Part shown: positions 22,601 through 33,690 of the stretch, piece by piece
How the letters are laid out: the number at the start of each line of letters is the position of its first letter
Numbering within the stretch: position 1 is the stretch's first letter
DNA from: Callorhinus ursinus
Lineage: Eukaryota; Chordata; Mammalia; Carnivora; Otariidae
NCBI RefSeq assembly: GCF_003265705.1
Contig: NW_020313057.1
Location: 2,825,893-2,889,892 of the forward strand
Direction: 5' to 3'
Length of the DNA stretch: 64,000 nucleotides
Position numbers and translations under genes: made by a program
The notes under the pieces: generated by a model
Databases searched by the model: none
What the model saw: the letters and a program-made list of their open reading frames with translations, nothing else
What the model was told of the DNA's origin: nothing

Positions 22601-25600
22601 AGCCAGCATATAGTACATCATTAGTTTTTTTTTTTTTTAAGATTTATTTATTTATTTATTTGAGAGAGAGAGAATGAGAGAGAGAGAGCACGAGAGGGAA
22701 GAGGGTCACAGGGAGAAGCAGACTCCCCGCTGAGCAGGGAGCCCGATGCGGGACTCGATCCCGGGACTCCAGGATCATGACCTGAGCCGAAGGCAGTCGC
22801 TTAACCAACTGAGCCACCCAGGCGCCCACATCATTAGTTTTTGATGTCATGTTCAGCCATTCATTAGTTGCGTATAACACCCAGTGCTCATCACCACACG
22901 TGCCCTCCTTAATGTCCGTCACCCAGTTACCCCGTCCCCCCACCCCCTCCCTTCTGTAACCCGCAGTTTGGTTCCCGGAGTGCAGAGTCTCTCCTGGTTT
23001 GTGTCCCTCTCTGATTTCTTCCCACTCAATTTTCCCTCCCTTCCTGCCCCTGTGGTCGTCCATGCTATTTTAGAGATCATAAGATAAAAGCAGAGTCACT
23101 GCTTAGGAGAACAAATACTCATAGGTATTTTAACTCCGAAACCTACACACTTTGAAGGATATAACTCTGCTCCTCTACTTAGCATCTTTTGGACCTAGCC
23201 AAGTTTCAGATTAAAAGTCTACATTTTGAGCTGGTTACAGTCTGCCATTAGGTGTGATTATGAGGACCGTTGGTCAGGTTCTCCAGTTCTGTAGGTGCTC
23301 CCAGGGGCATTATTTCAAGAGACATTATTTTTTGTAGTTGCAAGATGAGCATTCAAGAGGTTTTAAAAATATAGGGATATTTCTGATATAACTTAGAGAG
23401 ATTCTGTCTTCTCTACAAAGAGTTCTTTTGGCCACAAATAGAGAATACCCAGTCACTTAAACACATCCCTAAAATTAGTTCTTTGGCTTATACCTTCCAG
23501 TCAGTGATTTCCACTTCCCTGTGTTTTTAGTTGCTCTTCATTGTATATGCTTTGCTAGACATAGAGTTCTTCAATAATGTACTTGTTGCTCTACCATGTG
23601 GGGAAAAATACGGGAAGCTGAGTTAGAAGTATTTGCATTTAGAATCCCTGCAGGTAGAAATGGCTCAAGCCAAAAATGTAGATAAGACAGGCCATAACAG
23701 AAGATTCCAAGATTAAAGAAAGGGCTGGAAATCCAAAGGCAACCCTCCCCCTCCACCCTAAGAAAAAAATTGGGCCAGAAGATGTTTGGCTGGGTGGGTG
23801 GGGAGCTGTTCTTAGGGTGGAGGCGGAGGGAACGTAGACCCTTCTTTCACCTTTGTGGGCCTGATGCATCTGGCGTGGAGGCGGAGTGAATGTAGACCCT
23901 TCCAGGCGGCCGCTGGGTGTATTCACTGGTTTCTGTGAAAGGTAAAATGTAACTTTAAAAGTTGTCTGGGGGCGCCTGGGTGGCTCAGTCGGTTAAGCGT
24001 CTGCCTTCGGCTCAGGTCATGATCCCAGGGTCCTGGGATTGAGTCCCACATCGGGCTCCCTGCTCAGTGGGGAGCCTGCTTCTCCCTCTGCCTGCCGCTC
24101 CCCCTGCTTGTGCTCTTTCTGTCTCTTCTCTCTCAGACAAATAAATAAATAAAATCTTTTAAAAAAAAATAAAAAAAATAAAAGTTGTCTGTACATTTCC
24201 TCACTGGTGGTGGAAATATAAATTGTTGCAGGCTTTTTTGGAGGGCAGTTTGGCAATACCCATCAAAATATAAAATGTGTAGAAGCTTAGCCAGCAGTTC
24301 GACTTCTGTGAATCTAGCCAACAGAAATACTTACATAAAAGTGTAAGTGTACATGTACAAGGAAGTTCATTGCCTCATTGCTTTTAATAAGGAACGATTG
24401 GAAACAACCTAGATGTCTGTCAGAGGAGCGGGAAGATTATGGCACTTCTGTACTGTGAGGTCTTGGGCAGTTGTTGGGAAGAATGGGGACGAGCTCTGCA
24501 AGGGCTGTAGAAGGTTTGGAAGAGCATAGACCAAACTCTTAGTTATCTCTGGGTATGGGAATGGGAAGCATCCACATAGAATACAGTGTAGGTGGTGCTC
24601 CCAAGATCTGTTTAACAGGAGGAGTTTGGGTGTGCTTTACCTTTTATTTTACATATACGTATATGTCACCTAACCTGTTATTTTGTAAAGAGCACATATT
24701 AATTTTTTTAAATTTATTTTAGAGAAGGGGGAGGGGCAGAGGGAGAGGGAAAGAGAAACTTAAGCGGACTCCATGCTGAGCAGGGATCCTGACGTGGGGC
24801 TCGATCCCACGACCCCGACGATCTGAGCCAAAACCAAGAGTCAGACGCTTGACCAGCTGCTCCGCCCAGGCACCTCTGGAGCATGTATTAATTTTTAAAA
24901 TTGTCTTGGCCTTCTGATTTAACAGTTACTCAGATGACTCCTAGATGCTGAAACACATTGGTTGATTGACATAGTTTAGGGAACAAACCACTCATCAGGC
25001 CACAACCACAGGAAGCCGACTCAGAAATAACTGTTGGTGTTGAGTGGTTCAAAGCCACTAGGACTTGAGCGCCTGTCAGTCATAAAGGAGTTGAAATACT
25101 TGTTAATTATATATGTCACAATTGATTAATGCGAATCAGCTGTTAACCACACATAGAATGACACTGTAGTCTTTATGAGATTTGGAGAGGCTCATTTCTG
25201 TCTTTGGTCACTCTTTGTAATCTGATCCAGTTTTTGACTCAGAATCATATGGGTAGTGCTTGACTTTTTCCATTCAGCACAGAAAGTGAAGTGATCTGTT
25301 GTGATAAAATATTAACTAAATTTGTATGACTTTTTGACTGCTGTTAAGTGCAGAACATTTATCAGATAAGCACCATTTTCCTGAGCCTTCTGTGACTAAA
25401 TATTTTATCTTACTGCCACCATTGTGTAAAATCTTTGACTAGAAAATGAATACTGGATATTAGTTAAACCCATTCATAGGCTGCAACAGAGTGTCAGCTT
25501 AGTGTTCATACATCAAAGTTTGTTCAACAGCCTTTGCATAATCCAGAAGAATTTAATAACCGTTGAGGTTAATTTTGTCAGTGAAATAAAGGGAAAGGAA

Positions 25601-28600
25601 AATGTTTGAAGTTTAAATTATGCAGGTAGCTAAATTCTTAATCCTAAAATTTAAATCCCTTAATTCTGTCTGTGCTATCGTACTGAGGCATTTTAATAAT
25701 CATGAAACAGAGCAGGTCTTTACTCAGATTATTTACAAACAAATTTTCCTACATTTGTTGTGAGCAAAGTACCATAAGCAGTTTTTATTGCACATGATAT
25801 TTAATTTCCAAGATCGTCTGTCCATATTTCTGTTGACATCATAAGAGCTTAGTAACTGCAAAACAACCTGTAACTAAATTATAAAAGTTACACATGTCTT
25901 TTGCTTCTTTTATTTTGGCTGAATTTTAATATTTTTCTTTCTTTTTTATCAAAAGTTCTAATGAAAATTGGGAAAGTGGAGACATATATTATTTTGACTA
26001 TCCTTTATCTGTAGTGATGGAATATACTGATCTTTGGTCTGTAAACAACAACTTTGAAAAATTTGTGATTTAAAAAAAATGTAGATAGAAGAGATGCCAG
26101 AATTTTGTAAAAATTATAGTTAGATAAATGAAGAAGTGTGAAATTGCGGATTCATTCACAGATGTCATAGTGTGAGCTTGAAAGAACATTGAGATGAGTG
26201 TGTTGTTGAGTTTCTTACAACCAGAGCACACACTTTGGAAATTGTTGTTAGATTTAACAGTTACTCAGATGACTCCTAGATGCTGAGACACATTGGTTGA
26301 TTTGACATAGTTTAGGGAACAACCACTCATCAGGAACGTCTGATTTATAGACTAGCAGTCACCATCAGCAGGACCAGAAGGTGCATGGGAAGGTGCCTGG
26401 GCCAGTCTCAGTCCTGGGTGGATTCAGCAGGGCCCTTCCTGCTGCCCAGAAAAGCCTGGTCCCTGTGGGGTCAAGTATGCACGTGTATGGATGCATGAGA
26501 CTGAATATGCCCACCATCGCTTAATGCCCTGTGTTGCCTGCCAAAAAACTGACAGTGTTCTTCCTGTTTTGTGGTTCCATTTTTATTTTAAATGCTCTTA
26601 GTAAATGTTAATACCAAATTGAGATGATTTAAGAGCTAGGAGAGACTTGTCACAGAGAAAGGGACGACAGGAGGAGATAGGCTGGCAAAGCCAGCACCTT
26701 GAAAGCCTGGACTGGAGAAATCTTAAGGAAATGGTAGAAAACTAGAGACAAGGAGAGTCCTAGCTAACAGTTAAACATGACATTCCATCCAAGGAGATGC
26801 CTTTGACTTACTTCAGAGATTTTGGGTGGAGGGTTGCTAGTGAATGGTCTAAGTTTTGGCTTTGTTTCTCCCCATCTCCAGAGATGGCAGCCTAATTTCT
26901 CTCTCAGAAATGTAGAACTTCCTTGCGGCCTGACGGCCGTGCATGGTCAGCAGTAAAGAGCACATCTGAAGGGATTCCACCGCGAGGGGCACTGGCAGTC
27001 TCCGGAGCAGCGTTCCCCGTGGGCCATGTGCCCCCAGGGGTTGGTGACATCTCAGACGTACTGTACATACTCAAGAGCCCTCCGACAAATCTGAGAATTT
27101 TGGAAGAGGAGTCCACGGCCATTATGCTGTTTAAATTTCTGTACTAGCCTGTCTCTGGCTACTTTTACACATGGGATCAGGGGCTCCATGTTGGGAGGCT
27201 TCCCCTAAAACTTCAAGTGGAGGCGCCTCGTACTCTGCTCATCGCCATCATCTCCACCTCCGCCGTCTTCTTCTCCATCTCCACCATCATCAGCATGAGC
27301 GACCATAATACCCATTGAACGAGCATGCTGTTCCGACCTTCCCCACCCAAACCATTCTCACTAACCTCTGTATAGGCCAGTATCTGGCACATAGTAGGTG
27401 CTCGACACATTTTTATTGAGTGAGTGGATTTTGCGTACTCTTGGAAGGTGTTCTTGCCCTTTCTTTCATGCTCGTGAATTTCTGATACCACCTGTGTTGA
27501 CTCACTGGTGGTAGGCATCACAGTAATGCTAATTTAGTAGTCTCGTTTTCTGTGGCTGATACCTTAAATTTCTGTTTATGAAGGATGTGTCCATTAGATT
27601 AAAACTTTGTTTTCTTCTCCCTTTTTTTTTTTTTAGTTTGAGACATTCTAATTTTGTTCTTATTTATCTGTTTTTTTTTGCAGGGGTCTTGCCCCTCAGA
27701 ACAAGCCAGAATTGCAAAAAGTGATGGAAAAGAGAAAACGAGATCAAGTAATAAAGCAGAAAGAAGAAGAAGCACAAAAGAAGAAATCTGACTTGGAAAT
27801 AGAACTATTAAAACGGCAGCAGAAGCTGGAGCAGGTAAGAGTGATGGGGATGAAAGTTGTCTTTTTCCTTTATTGAGATATATTTGACATTCAGTATTGT
27901 GTAAGTTGAAGGCGAACAATGTGTTGGCTTGGTACATTTTTACTGAGGTATGTTTGGCCCTGAGGCTTAGCTAGCACCTCTGTCACATCACAGAGTTACA
28001 TTTCTTCTGGTTCTGGGAACAGTGAAGATCTAGTCACTTAGCAAGTTGAACGTCCATAGTATAGCTTCGTTGACTGTAACAACTGTCCTGTGTATTAGGT
28101 CTCCAGGACTTCTGTATCTACTGGCTGCAAGTACATACACTTAAACAGCATCTCTCCCATTTCCCCAGCCCCTGGGAGCCACCATTTTACTCTCTGCTTT
28201 TACAATTTTGGGGCTTTTTTAGATTCCACATACGAGAGAGATCATGCAGTATTTGTCTTTCTCTGTTTGACTCAACTCAAAAGTTACCTTTTCTGTCCTG
28301 AGAAATAAGGATGTTGGAACAAGCAGAATTTGCCAGACCTATCAGATGTAAGTGTTTATTGTACAAAAGGAAAATAAGAGACAGGGTGTCAGCAAATGGG
28401 CTAAAATACATTCAAGGTAAAGACAAGGATTCTACTGAGGACTCAGAAAAGATTCAGGAGGCAAAGCCCAAACTGGGGAGTATCCCTGAACTCACTGCAG
28501 AGTGTTGGGAGCACAAGCAATTGAGTGAAATTCAACTTCACTGAAACTGCATGCAGAGCCGACTATGCATTGGTCTCAGGATCTTGTTTCCTTGGCCTTG

Positions 28601-28955
28601 ATTTTGGGCTCTCATCGTCTGTGCTGTTGCTGGTAGTACCGACCAGGGGGTTGCTGCCCCTGTACAGGACGGCCACACGGCCCGTACGCATATGCACATG
28701 TGTACACGTAAGATGGAGACCAGGAGCGAATGTCTTCCCCTGGGGGATAGAAGGTGTTAGGGACTTTGGAAAGTGAAGGAATGTTTTGGAAAGCCTCTCA
28801 GTATGTAAATAATTTTCCTGTTTCTGAATTTCATTTAGCTTGAACTTGAGAAACAGAAATTGCAAGAAGAACAAGAAAATGCCCCAGAGTTTGTGAAGGT
28901 TAAAGGCAATCTCAGGAGAACAGGCCAAGAAGTGGCCCAAGCGCAGGAGTCGTAG
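19533..28955 (+). CDS. FAM107B: FAM107B, complete 131-residue coding sequence in three exons
   Basis: Joining 19533-19660, 27684-27834 and 28839-28955 gives an uninterrupted 131-codon frame from [10 protein letters not shown] to QAQES with a TAG stop. The length is the usual one for FAM107B. The family has a single DUF1151/FAM107 domain. Residues 1-42 form an acidic start followed by a basic stretch (RPQKL, TSRNH). Residues 43-57 hold [15 protein letters not shown]. Residues 58-106 are highly charged, with heptad-like leucines (L80, L84, L91, L94, L101), and predict a coiled coil. A basic cluster EKRKRD at 58-63 could act in nuclear localisation. Family knowledge: FAM107B (also called HITS) is a small heat-shock-responsive protein reported in nucleus and cytoplasm; its paralogue FAM107A (DRR1) binds actin. 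The biochemical role of FAM107B is poorly defined. The start codon has A at -3 and G at +4. No frameshift or early stop is seen. Confidence 0.96.
20900..21089 (+). mobile_element. Can-SINE, full length
   Basis: Runs from 'ggggcccctgggtggctcag' through 'ctcaggtcatgatctcaggg' to 'gtaaataaaatctttaaaa', in the sense orientation of FAM107B. Short similar sequence on both sides (aagtttg) suggests the target duplication. Confidence 0.92.
22555..23060 (-). mobile_element. carnivoran L1 3' end, antisense, split by a SINE
   Basis: Antisense L1 3' terminus ('acattcaactagccagcata', then 'gcgtataacacccagtgctc', then 'ctgtaacccgcagtttggtt'). A Can-SINE occupying about 22630-22827 interrupts it, after which the L1 resumes at the duplicated target. 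The 5' boundary on the L1 strand near 23.06 kb is approximate. Confidence 0.88.
22630..22827 (-). mobile_element. Can-SINE inserted in the L1 3' end
   Basis: Antisense SINE from poly-T to 'gagccacccaggcgccc'. An exact 15-nt duplication, acatcattagttttt, lies at 22615-22629 and 22828-22842; the sequence belongs to the host L1, which fixes the order of insertion. Confidence 0.95.
23817..23902 (+). repeat. imperfect direct repeat, 28 bp at 58-bp spacing
   Basis: gtggaggcggagggaacgta continuing to acccttc at 23817-23844 recurs at 23875-23902 with two substitutions. It is a small local duplication in intron 2. Confidence 0.8.
23969..24178 (+). mobile_element. Can-SINE, full length, well preserved
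   Basis: 'ggcgcctgggtggctcagtc' to an A-rich tail. It is bounded by an exact 13-nt duplication, taaaagttgtctg (23956-23968, 24179-24191). The exact duplication suggests a relatively recent insertion. Confidence 0.95.
24192..24690 (+). mobile_element. old L1 (L1M-type) 3' UTR fragment
   Basis: 'cactggtggtggaaatataa', 'agggcagtttggcaataccc', 'gtacaaggaagttcattgcc' and 'ggaaacaacctagatgtctg' follow sense L1M 3' order. The preceding SINE inserted at its 5' edge. Confidence 0.72.
24708..24876 (-). mobile_element. Can-SINE, antisense, diverged
   Basis: 'aaatttattttagagaaggg', 'ctgacgtggggctcgatccc', 'caaaaccaagagtcagacgc' and a degraded head 'gctccgcccaggcacct'. Flanks are similar 18-nt sequences, gagcacatattaattttt (24690-24707) and gagcatgtattaattttt (24879-24896). 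It is older than its neighbours. Confidence 0.88.
24916..24999 (+). repeat. 84-bp intronic duplication, copy 1
   Basis: It starts gatttaacagttactcagat and ends accactcatcagg. The second copy is 1,335 bp downstream in the same orientation. The copies differ by one substitution and two compensating single-base indels. Sequence outside the 84 bp is unrelated, and no known repeat signature is present. Confidence 0.9.
25000..26250. other. AT-rich repeat-poor intronic block between the two duplication copies
   Basis: About 1.25 kb without any recognised transposable element, in an intron otherwise dense with them. No frame above background. This is compatible with conserved intronic regulatory sequence, but that is inference. 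Confidence 0.35.
26251..26334 (+). repeat. 84-bp intronic duplication, copy 2
   Basis: Direct-orientation partner of 24916-24999. It carries gctgagacac where copy 1 has gctgaaacac, one extra T after 'ggttgatt' and one fewer A in 'gaacaaacc'. Confidence 0.9.
27340..27427 (+). mobile_element. L2/MIR-age 3' tail fragment
   Basis: 'ctggcacatagtaggtgctc' followed by 'gacacatttttattgagtga' is the common 3' end of ancient LINE/SINE families. Confidence 0.5.
27684..27834 (+). CDS. FAM107B: FAM107B second coding exon (residues 43-93)
   Basis: 151 bp. The first base completes the split Arg43 codon, and the exon ends in phase 0 after Gln93. The acceptor is tttttgcag and the donor cag/gtaaga. It encodes [10 protein letters not shown] through the Lys/Glu-rich helix LKRQQKLEQ. 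Confidence 0.95.
27850..28275 (-). mobile_element. old L1 3' UTR fragment, antisense, in the last intron
   Basis: 'tttattgagatatatttgac', 'agattccacatacgagagag' and 'atcatgcagtatttgtcttt' are antisense L1M 3' UTR blocks. It begins only 16 bp after the splice donor. Confidence 0.72.
28276..28838 (+). other. FAM107B: rest of the last FAM107B intron
   Basis: No repeat or additional exon is recognised up to the acceptor ttcatttag. The 77-142 codon frames here on both strands have no recognisable content. Confidence 0.6.
28839..28955 (+). CDS. FAM107B: FAM107B last coding exon (residues 94-131 and stop)
   Basis: Begins in phase 0 with Leu94, continues the coiled coil ([13 protein letters not shown]), then [17 protein letters not shown] and the C-terminus AQAQES; TAG at 28953-28955. 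A 142-codon antisense frame overlapping this exon is a shadow. Confidence 0.95.
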   Translation, partial: LELEKQKLQEEQENAPEFVKVKGNLRRTGQEVAQAQES

Positions 28956-31377
28956 GCCCTGGCGACAGAGACCGCGCGCCCAGCCCACCACGCGGGGAAG
29001 CTGCGAGCAGGCGCCTCCTCAACCAATGCTTGATCTCAGGGCCAAAGCCCCTGGAGAGAACCCCAGCCAGCAGAGAATTGTTACTTTAAAAAGGATTTGG
29101 TTTTGGTTTTCCTACAATCCGGGTGGATAAATGATCTGTGACAGTTGCAATTCCTATTCGCCAAACGAAGGATGTTGACCAGCACTTAAGTTGGCATAAG
29201 TGAACCTGTGTTCAAAGACTTTAAAAAAAAAAAAAAAAAAAAAACCCACAACAGCAAAAAAGAAAGAGGACACTGGAATAAATTCTAGAGAGTTGCACTA
29301 CTTGGTTTTCCTTCCAGGCCAAGTTTAATGGGGCACAGAGCCTTTTTTCTTCTAAAATCTAAAGAAAATGTGTTTTGTTTCTTCCTTTAGTTATCTATTA
29401 GATAATTTAGATCACATAGGACGTTGTTTGACCTGTTAACATCCAGCATTTGTAAAATCCTTTTTGAGAATCTAGAATTTTCTTGTTCCATTTTACTTTC
29501 ACCTGTGTTATATTGACACCCAAGAGCGTTAATGTTGAACACAGCTGTTACCTTTTTTGACATTAAGATTCAGAAATAGGGTGAGAAGGTTTAAAAATAT
29601 GGGAAAAAAATACATGTAAAAGATAAAGAAAAACACGTAAGTGTTCATCTTGATCTTATTTTAGTTCCTTTTGGTTCTCTGATATTAGAATGTGCTATGG
29701 TGACATTCCAGTTCGGAGAAGGCACATCATACAAATCCACCTATTGCTTTGATAACTGTTAGAATTTTGTTTTGTTTGGTTTTTGAATTTCTTGCTGAGC
29801 TAATCCTTTTATATGAAACAGTCTCCCAGTCCTTCGGAGAAGAAAAACTAGTCCATATTACCCAACTTCAGTGTCGAAAGTAGAGGGTGCAAATCTTTGA
29901 GAGCAGTCTGGGGAATGTTCCCAAACTCCTCCAAAGAACAAGGAGGAGTTCTTTGGGTATTTTAATGTGAAACAAACATAGGTTGGTCTCCAGGAGGCCT
30001 AGCTGGAAGGTTGGTAGTATTTGTACATTTTGAGAGAATCCAAGTTTTGGAAAATTTCAGATGAAGGATCACATACTGCTTCGTTTCTTTTCTTGTGAAG
30101 AAAGATTGTTCCCCCGCTCTGTTGGAGGTGATGACTACTGTACAGCATCTCAGGAAGCACCGAGGTGAAGGGAGAGACTGCCCCGCTTCCGCACGCTAGC
30201 CAGCTTGCTCCCCAAAGTGAAGTCCTAGTCGAACAGCAAAATCCTGATGCAAAATGCATTTGATTACTGCTGGTACGGGCAGGGGTATATTCTACTTAGG
30301 GTGATCTGGAAGAATTTATGTGGATTCAGTATGTTCTCCATCAAGATGATTCAGCCAGTCATTTCTACAGTGAAGAGTCTTCTTAAACTTCCTTTACAGG
30401 CTCATAGAAAACTGGATCCCAGGCTGTTAATCCTAATAAGCATAGTAGAAATTAGCTTTCTATGGGAATGCTTTATGTTTTCATAGTTGACAGGCTCATA
30501 TTCAATCCTCATGTGAACAACATAAAGGTAAACACAATGACAATATACTGCTAGTCAGAGGACCATGTCGGTTACACCTAAAATGGGTGATTTCTCATCA
30601 GTAAGTATTAATGAATAAAATATGAGATGCTTAAGATAAAATGTTGCTCTATAATAGTTTGCTTTTGAAGGATGGAGTGGTAGCTGTTTTTTTCCCATCC
30701 TAGCTTTTGAGAGAAGAAAGTATGTTAAATGATCATCTTGAAAGTACCTTTCTGATCACACATTGATTGGAGTGCTTTTTTTGTGTATATGGGCTGATGA
30801 TGAAATTTGCAAAATGAAGATTCATGACTGGCTCATAGCTTCTCACCTAACTGGATGTTGGATCTTAAGTCCTGTGCCCTTGAAGCAATTCTGCCACTTG
30901 ATAAAATTCTCAAGGGCCCTGATAGGCCCCGTTAGCAGGACTGATTCTGTTCCTAGAACTTACCTAGAATTCATTCTTCACTGGGAAGAAAAATTACAAA
31001 AGCATTTCCCTCCCAATCGCACTCACCAGTCTGCACAATGACATGTAGTGAGTAGTACAAAGTCTGGCCAAAAGACTTGTAAATAGTGTGAAGTGATGTC
31101 TTATGACCAAATGGTGGAATGTACAGGTAGAGAAGCTCTCTGACGTTGTCAGATCAGCTCGGCTCACAAGCCTGAGTTTCAAAGGGCGCCCGTCTCTCCT
31201 CCACACATTAATACTGTACAGTCCAAACTCCTAGGACTCAACGAACATCCGAGCAGTTTTGTGCTTTGAGCCACTTTTTGACAAGAATGGCTCCATTTTT
31301 CCACTCTGTGGTTTTCTTAAACTAGTTCAGTGTTTTATAGTCTCCCGGTAGTAAAGTAGTGTTGCTTTCTAAGCTAC

Positions 31378-31383
31378 AATAAA
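31378..31383 (+). terminator. FAM107B: internal polyadenylation signal AATAAA
   Basis: A canonical hexamer (acAATAAAcgg) with T-rich sequence downstream (ctttattcttctactctg). It may produce a 3' end about 190 bp shorter than the distal signal. Confidence 0.5.
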
Positions 31384-31569
31384 CGGTTGACTTTATTCTT
31401 CTACTCTGAAAAATCTTGACTTGTTTGAGTGTATATAGTATATATAAAGGGAGCCTTAATGGATTTGTTTTCATAATTTAATATTTTTTGTATTTGCTCT
31501 TGTACAATTGTTTTTAATGGAAAGTATTACAGAATTGAGGGTGGAATTCTTAGAACCAAAGTTATTCTT

Positions 31570-31575
31570 AATAAA
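31570..31575 (+). terminator. FAM107B: distal polyadenylation signal AATAAA
   Basis: A canonical hexamer (cttAATAAAaatc) followed within 30-45 bp by GT-rich sequence. It is the best candidate for the main 3' end of the gene. Confidence 0.7.
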
Positions 31576-31599
31576 AATCACCACACGCTTGGACCATGA

Positions 31600-33228
31600 A
31601 GCTGTGTCTGTCTAATCTGTTGGAGATGGATGTCTGCACTGAAGGTGGGGGCTCTGTGTTCAGCTCAAGGAGTAGAAGGTGGTTTTCGGGACTCCTTTGG
31701 TGACTGTCCTCTTTGACAGCCCCCCACCCCGCCTCAAATTAGTTATGTCTTCTGCCTTGTGTCAGTCAGGCTGACAATTCACTGTGTCAAGCAAATTCAT
31801 GCCAAGAGATCATGCTACTTTTTGTACAATGTGGTATGTTAGCAGTCGCGGTCAGTCCTTCAGATCAAAGTATTCTGATTTTAGGTTGCTTGGTAGGACT
31901 GTGGGAGGTATATTTTGGTAAGGGCCACTTTTTAATGCTGTGAGCTAGTACGTATCTGAAGTGCGACCATGAAATTATTCTACTTATTCAGCTAAGTTAA
32001 CGTAATCCTCAAAAGGTTACTTTGGGAAACTCTACATGTGATGACATTGTACTATTTGAAATAGTTAATGGAGATTCTGGTCTCTTTGTGCCTTTATTTT
32101 CCAGCCCCCAATTATTACTCAGCTTGATGACCCAACTGCTAGTGTCTTTGGACTCTATTTTGAAAATCAGATCTCCTCAGGGCAGTGCAGATTTCCTGCC
32201 TCTAAGGGTATACTGTGAGTTCTAAGGGCCAGTGCAGAAGATGGGCTCCAAAATGATTTGTGTGGTAGCTTTTATTCTTGGAATGCAAGCAGGCAGCTTC
32301 CCAAGGGGGCAGTTCCAAGGCGGTACTCCATTTTCTGGAGCCACTCTATGCTTGTTTGTTTCTTAGTTAATAGTAATAGATTTGAAAAAAGACAGGGCAA
32401 TTAAAAAGTGTTTGATAACATTTGAAATGCCAAGTGCACCTAAAAAGTATTAGAATAAAACTGCCAGGCTTGCATTTACTAGTATAATGAGAAATGGAGT
32501 GTTTTCTTTCTGTGGTCTTAGGGTAAATAAAATCTTTATGAGGAAGCCTCACAATTACAGTTTCTTCCTTTTTGTTTCCTCTTGAGAAGATGCAGTCTGA
32601 TTATCAACTGGGGATGTTTTCAACGTCTTCCCACTTGTTCCTAGATATCCTAGCAAGATGATAATTGCCAACCAGAGTTCGGTAAAAAGGACACTTGGTT
32701 ATTTATTGAGAGTATGCTGATTGCTGCTTGGGTGTTGTTGCTCCCAGGCCCCTCAAGGTTGGGGAATATATCTGTATGTCCATGTAAATATATATTTACA
32801 CATCTGCATTGATACTTATTTTTATATCTCTAGTTATTTAAAATCATGAGTTCATATTAATACTCTCAAATCTAACCTAATAGTACCTTCTAGCTTTCCT
32901 GTTTCCATATTTGTAGCTCCTTTCTCTAGCAGCGAATGCCTCCTCCATGTACTTATTCATTTCCACAACCACCCCCCCCATACCTAACCCACCTCCTGCC
33001 TTCGCTCAGTACCATCCCCACTCTGGTCCTGTCTAGTGGCTTTGTGGCTGAATTATCAAGGAAGGAAAGAAGCAAACATGTTTTTCTTGGACATTTAAGC
33101 ATTTATTGTGAATTTAAACTAATTAAATTCTCTCAAACCTCTTAAACTGCAGATTTAGTATGCCTGACTATTTTGTACCTTTCAAAACTCAAATGGTACG
33201 TGAACCATGCTGGATGTGTCAGTTCAGG
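31600..33228. other. intergenic sequence downstream of FAM107B
   Basis: No gene and no confidently recognised repeat. Confidence 0.45.
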
Positions 33229-33690
33229 TTCTCTGGAGAAACAGAGCCAAGAAGAAAGAAGAAAGGTTTAGTGAAAGATACGATTGATTGATAGGTAGAC
33301 AGACAGACTTAGGAGGAATTGGCTCATGCAGTTATGGAGGCCCACCATCTGCTGTCTGCATCCTGAAGACCCAGGAGAGCCAGCCAGTGGTGTGATTAAG
33401 CTTGAGTCTGAAGGTGTTAAGTCTGAGAGCAGGAGACCCCTGTTCCAGCTCAGAAGTCAGGCAGAGAAAGAGAAAGCGAAACCTTTCCTTCCCCTTTTCT
33501 GTTCACACAGGCCCTCCGTGAATTGGTTGAGGCGCCCCCCCCCGCCCCTGCTGGGGAGGGCAGCCTACTGAGCCCCTGATCCAAATGCCAGTCTCTCTGG
33601 AAACACTCACATGGACACACGCGGAAATAATGTTTAATCTGGGTACACTGTGGCCCAGTCAGGTTGACGCATAAAATTAGCCATCATACT
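33229..33690. mobile_element. LTR-like interspersed repeat, class not assigned
   Basis: It runs from 'gtcagttcaggttctctgga' to 'caggttgacgcataaaatta' with 'tggctcatgcagttatggag' and 'aggccctccgtgaattggtt' inside. The block order is that of a widespread mammalian interspersed repeat with TG...CA-like ends. I cannot name the subfamily. Confidence 0.5.

Larger units (their letters stand above)
19661..27683 (+). other. FAM107B: FAM107B intron between the first and second coding exons
   Basis: 8,023 bp, GT-AG, with a strong polypyrimidine tract (nine T) before the final gcag. It contains three Can-SINEs, an L1 3' end split by a further SINE, an L1M tail, an 84-bp duplication and a repeat-poor AT-rich block at 25.0-26.25 kb. 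The rest shows no recognised feature. Confidence 0.9.
19477..31595 (+). other. FAM107B: FAM107B gene, 3' portion of the transcription unit
   Basis: The span runs from the acceptor of the start-codon exon to the inferred cleavage site after the last AATAAA. Introns are 19661-27683 (8.0 kb) and 27835-28838 (1.0 kb). All four internal splice boundaries are GT-AG: AAAAAG/gtacag, gcag/GGGTC, GCAG/gtaaga and ttag/CTTGA. No promoter or 5' terminal exon is recognised, so the 5' part of the gene probably lies outside or unrecognised in 1-19.4 kb. Confidence 0.93.
28956..31595 (+). other. FAM107B: FAM107B 3' UTR
   Basis: About 2.64 kb with no recognised transposable element, in contrast to the flanking introns and intergenic DNA. 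It carries a 22-nt A run at 29223-29244, a TGTAAATA match to the Pumilio site at 31078-31085, and AATAAA hexamers at 29277, 30614, 31378 and 31570. Cleavage is inferred about 20 nt after the last hexamer, because GT-rich sequence (gctgtgtctgtc) follows at 31600-31612. Confidence 0.8.

Noticed and set aside
28563..28991. 142-codon antisense frame over the last FAM107B exon
   Set aside because: It is the shadow of the real exon on the opposite strand.
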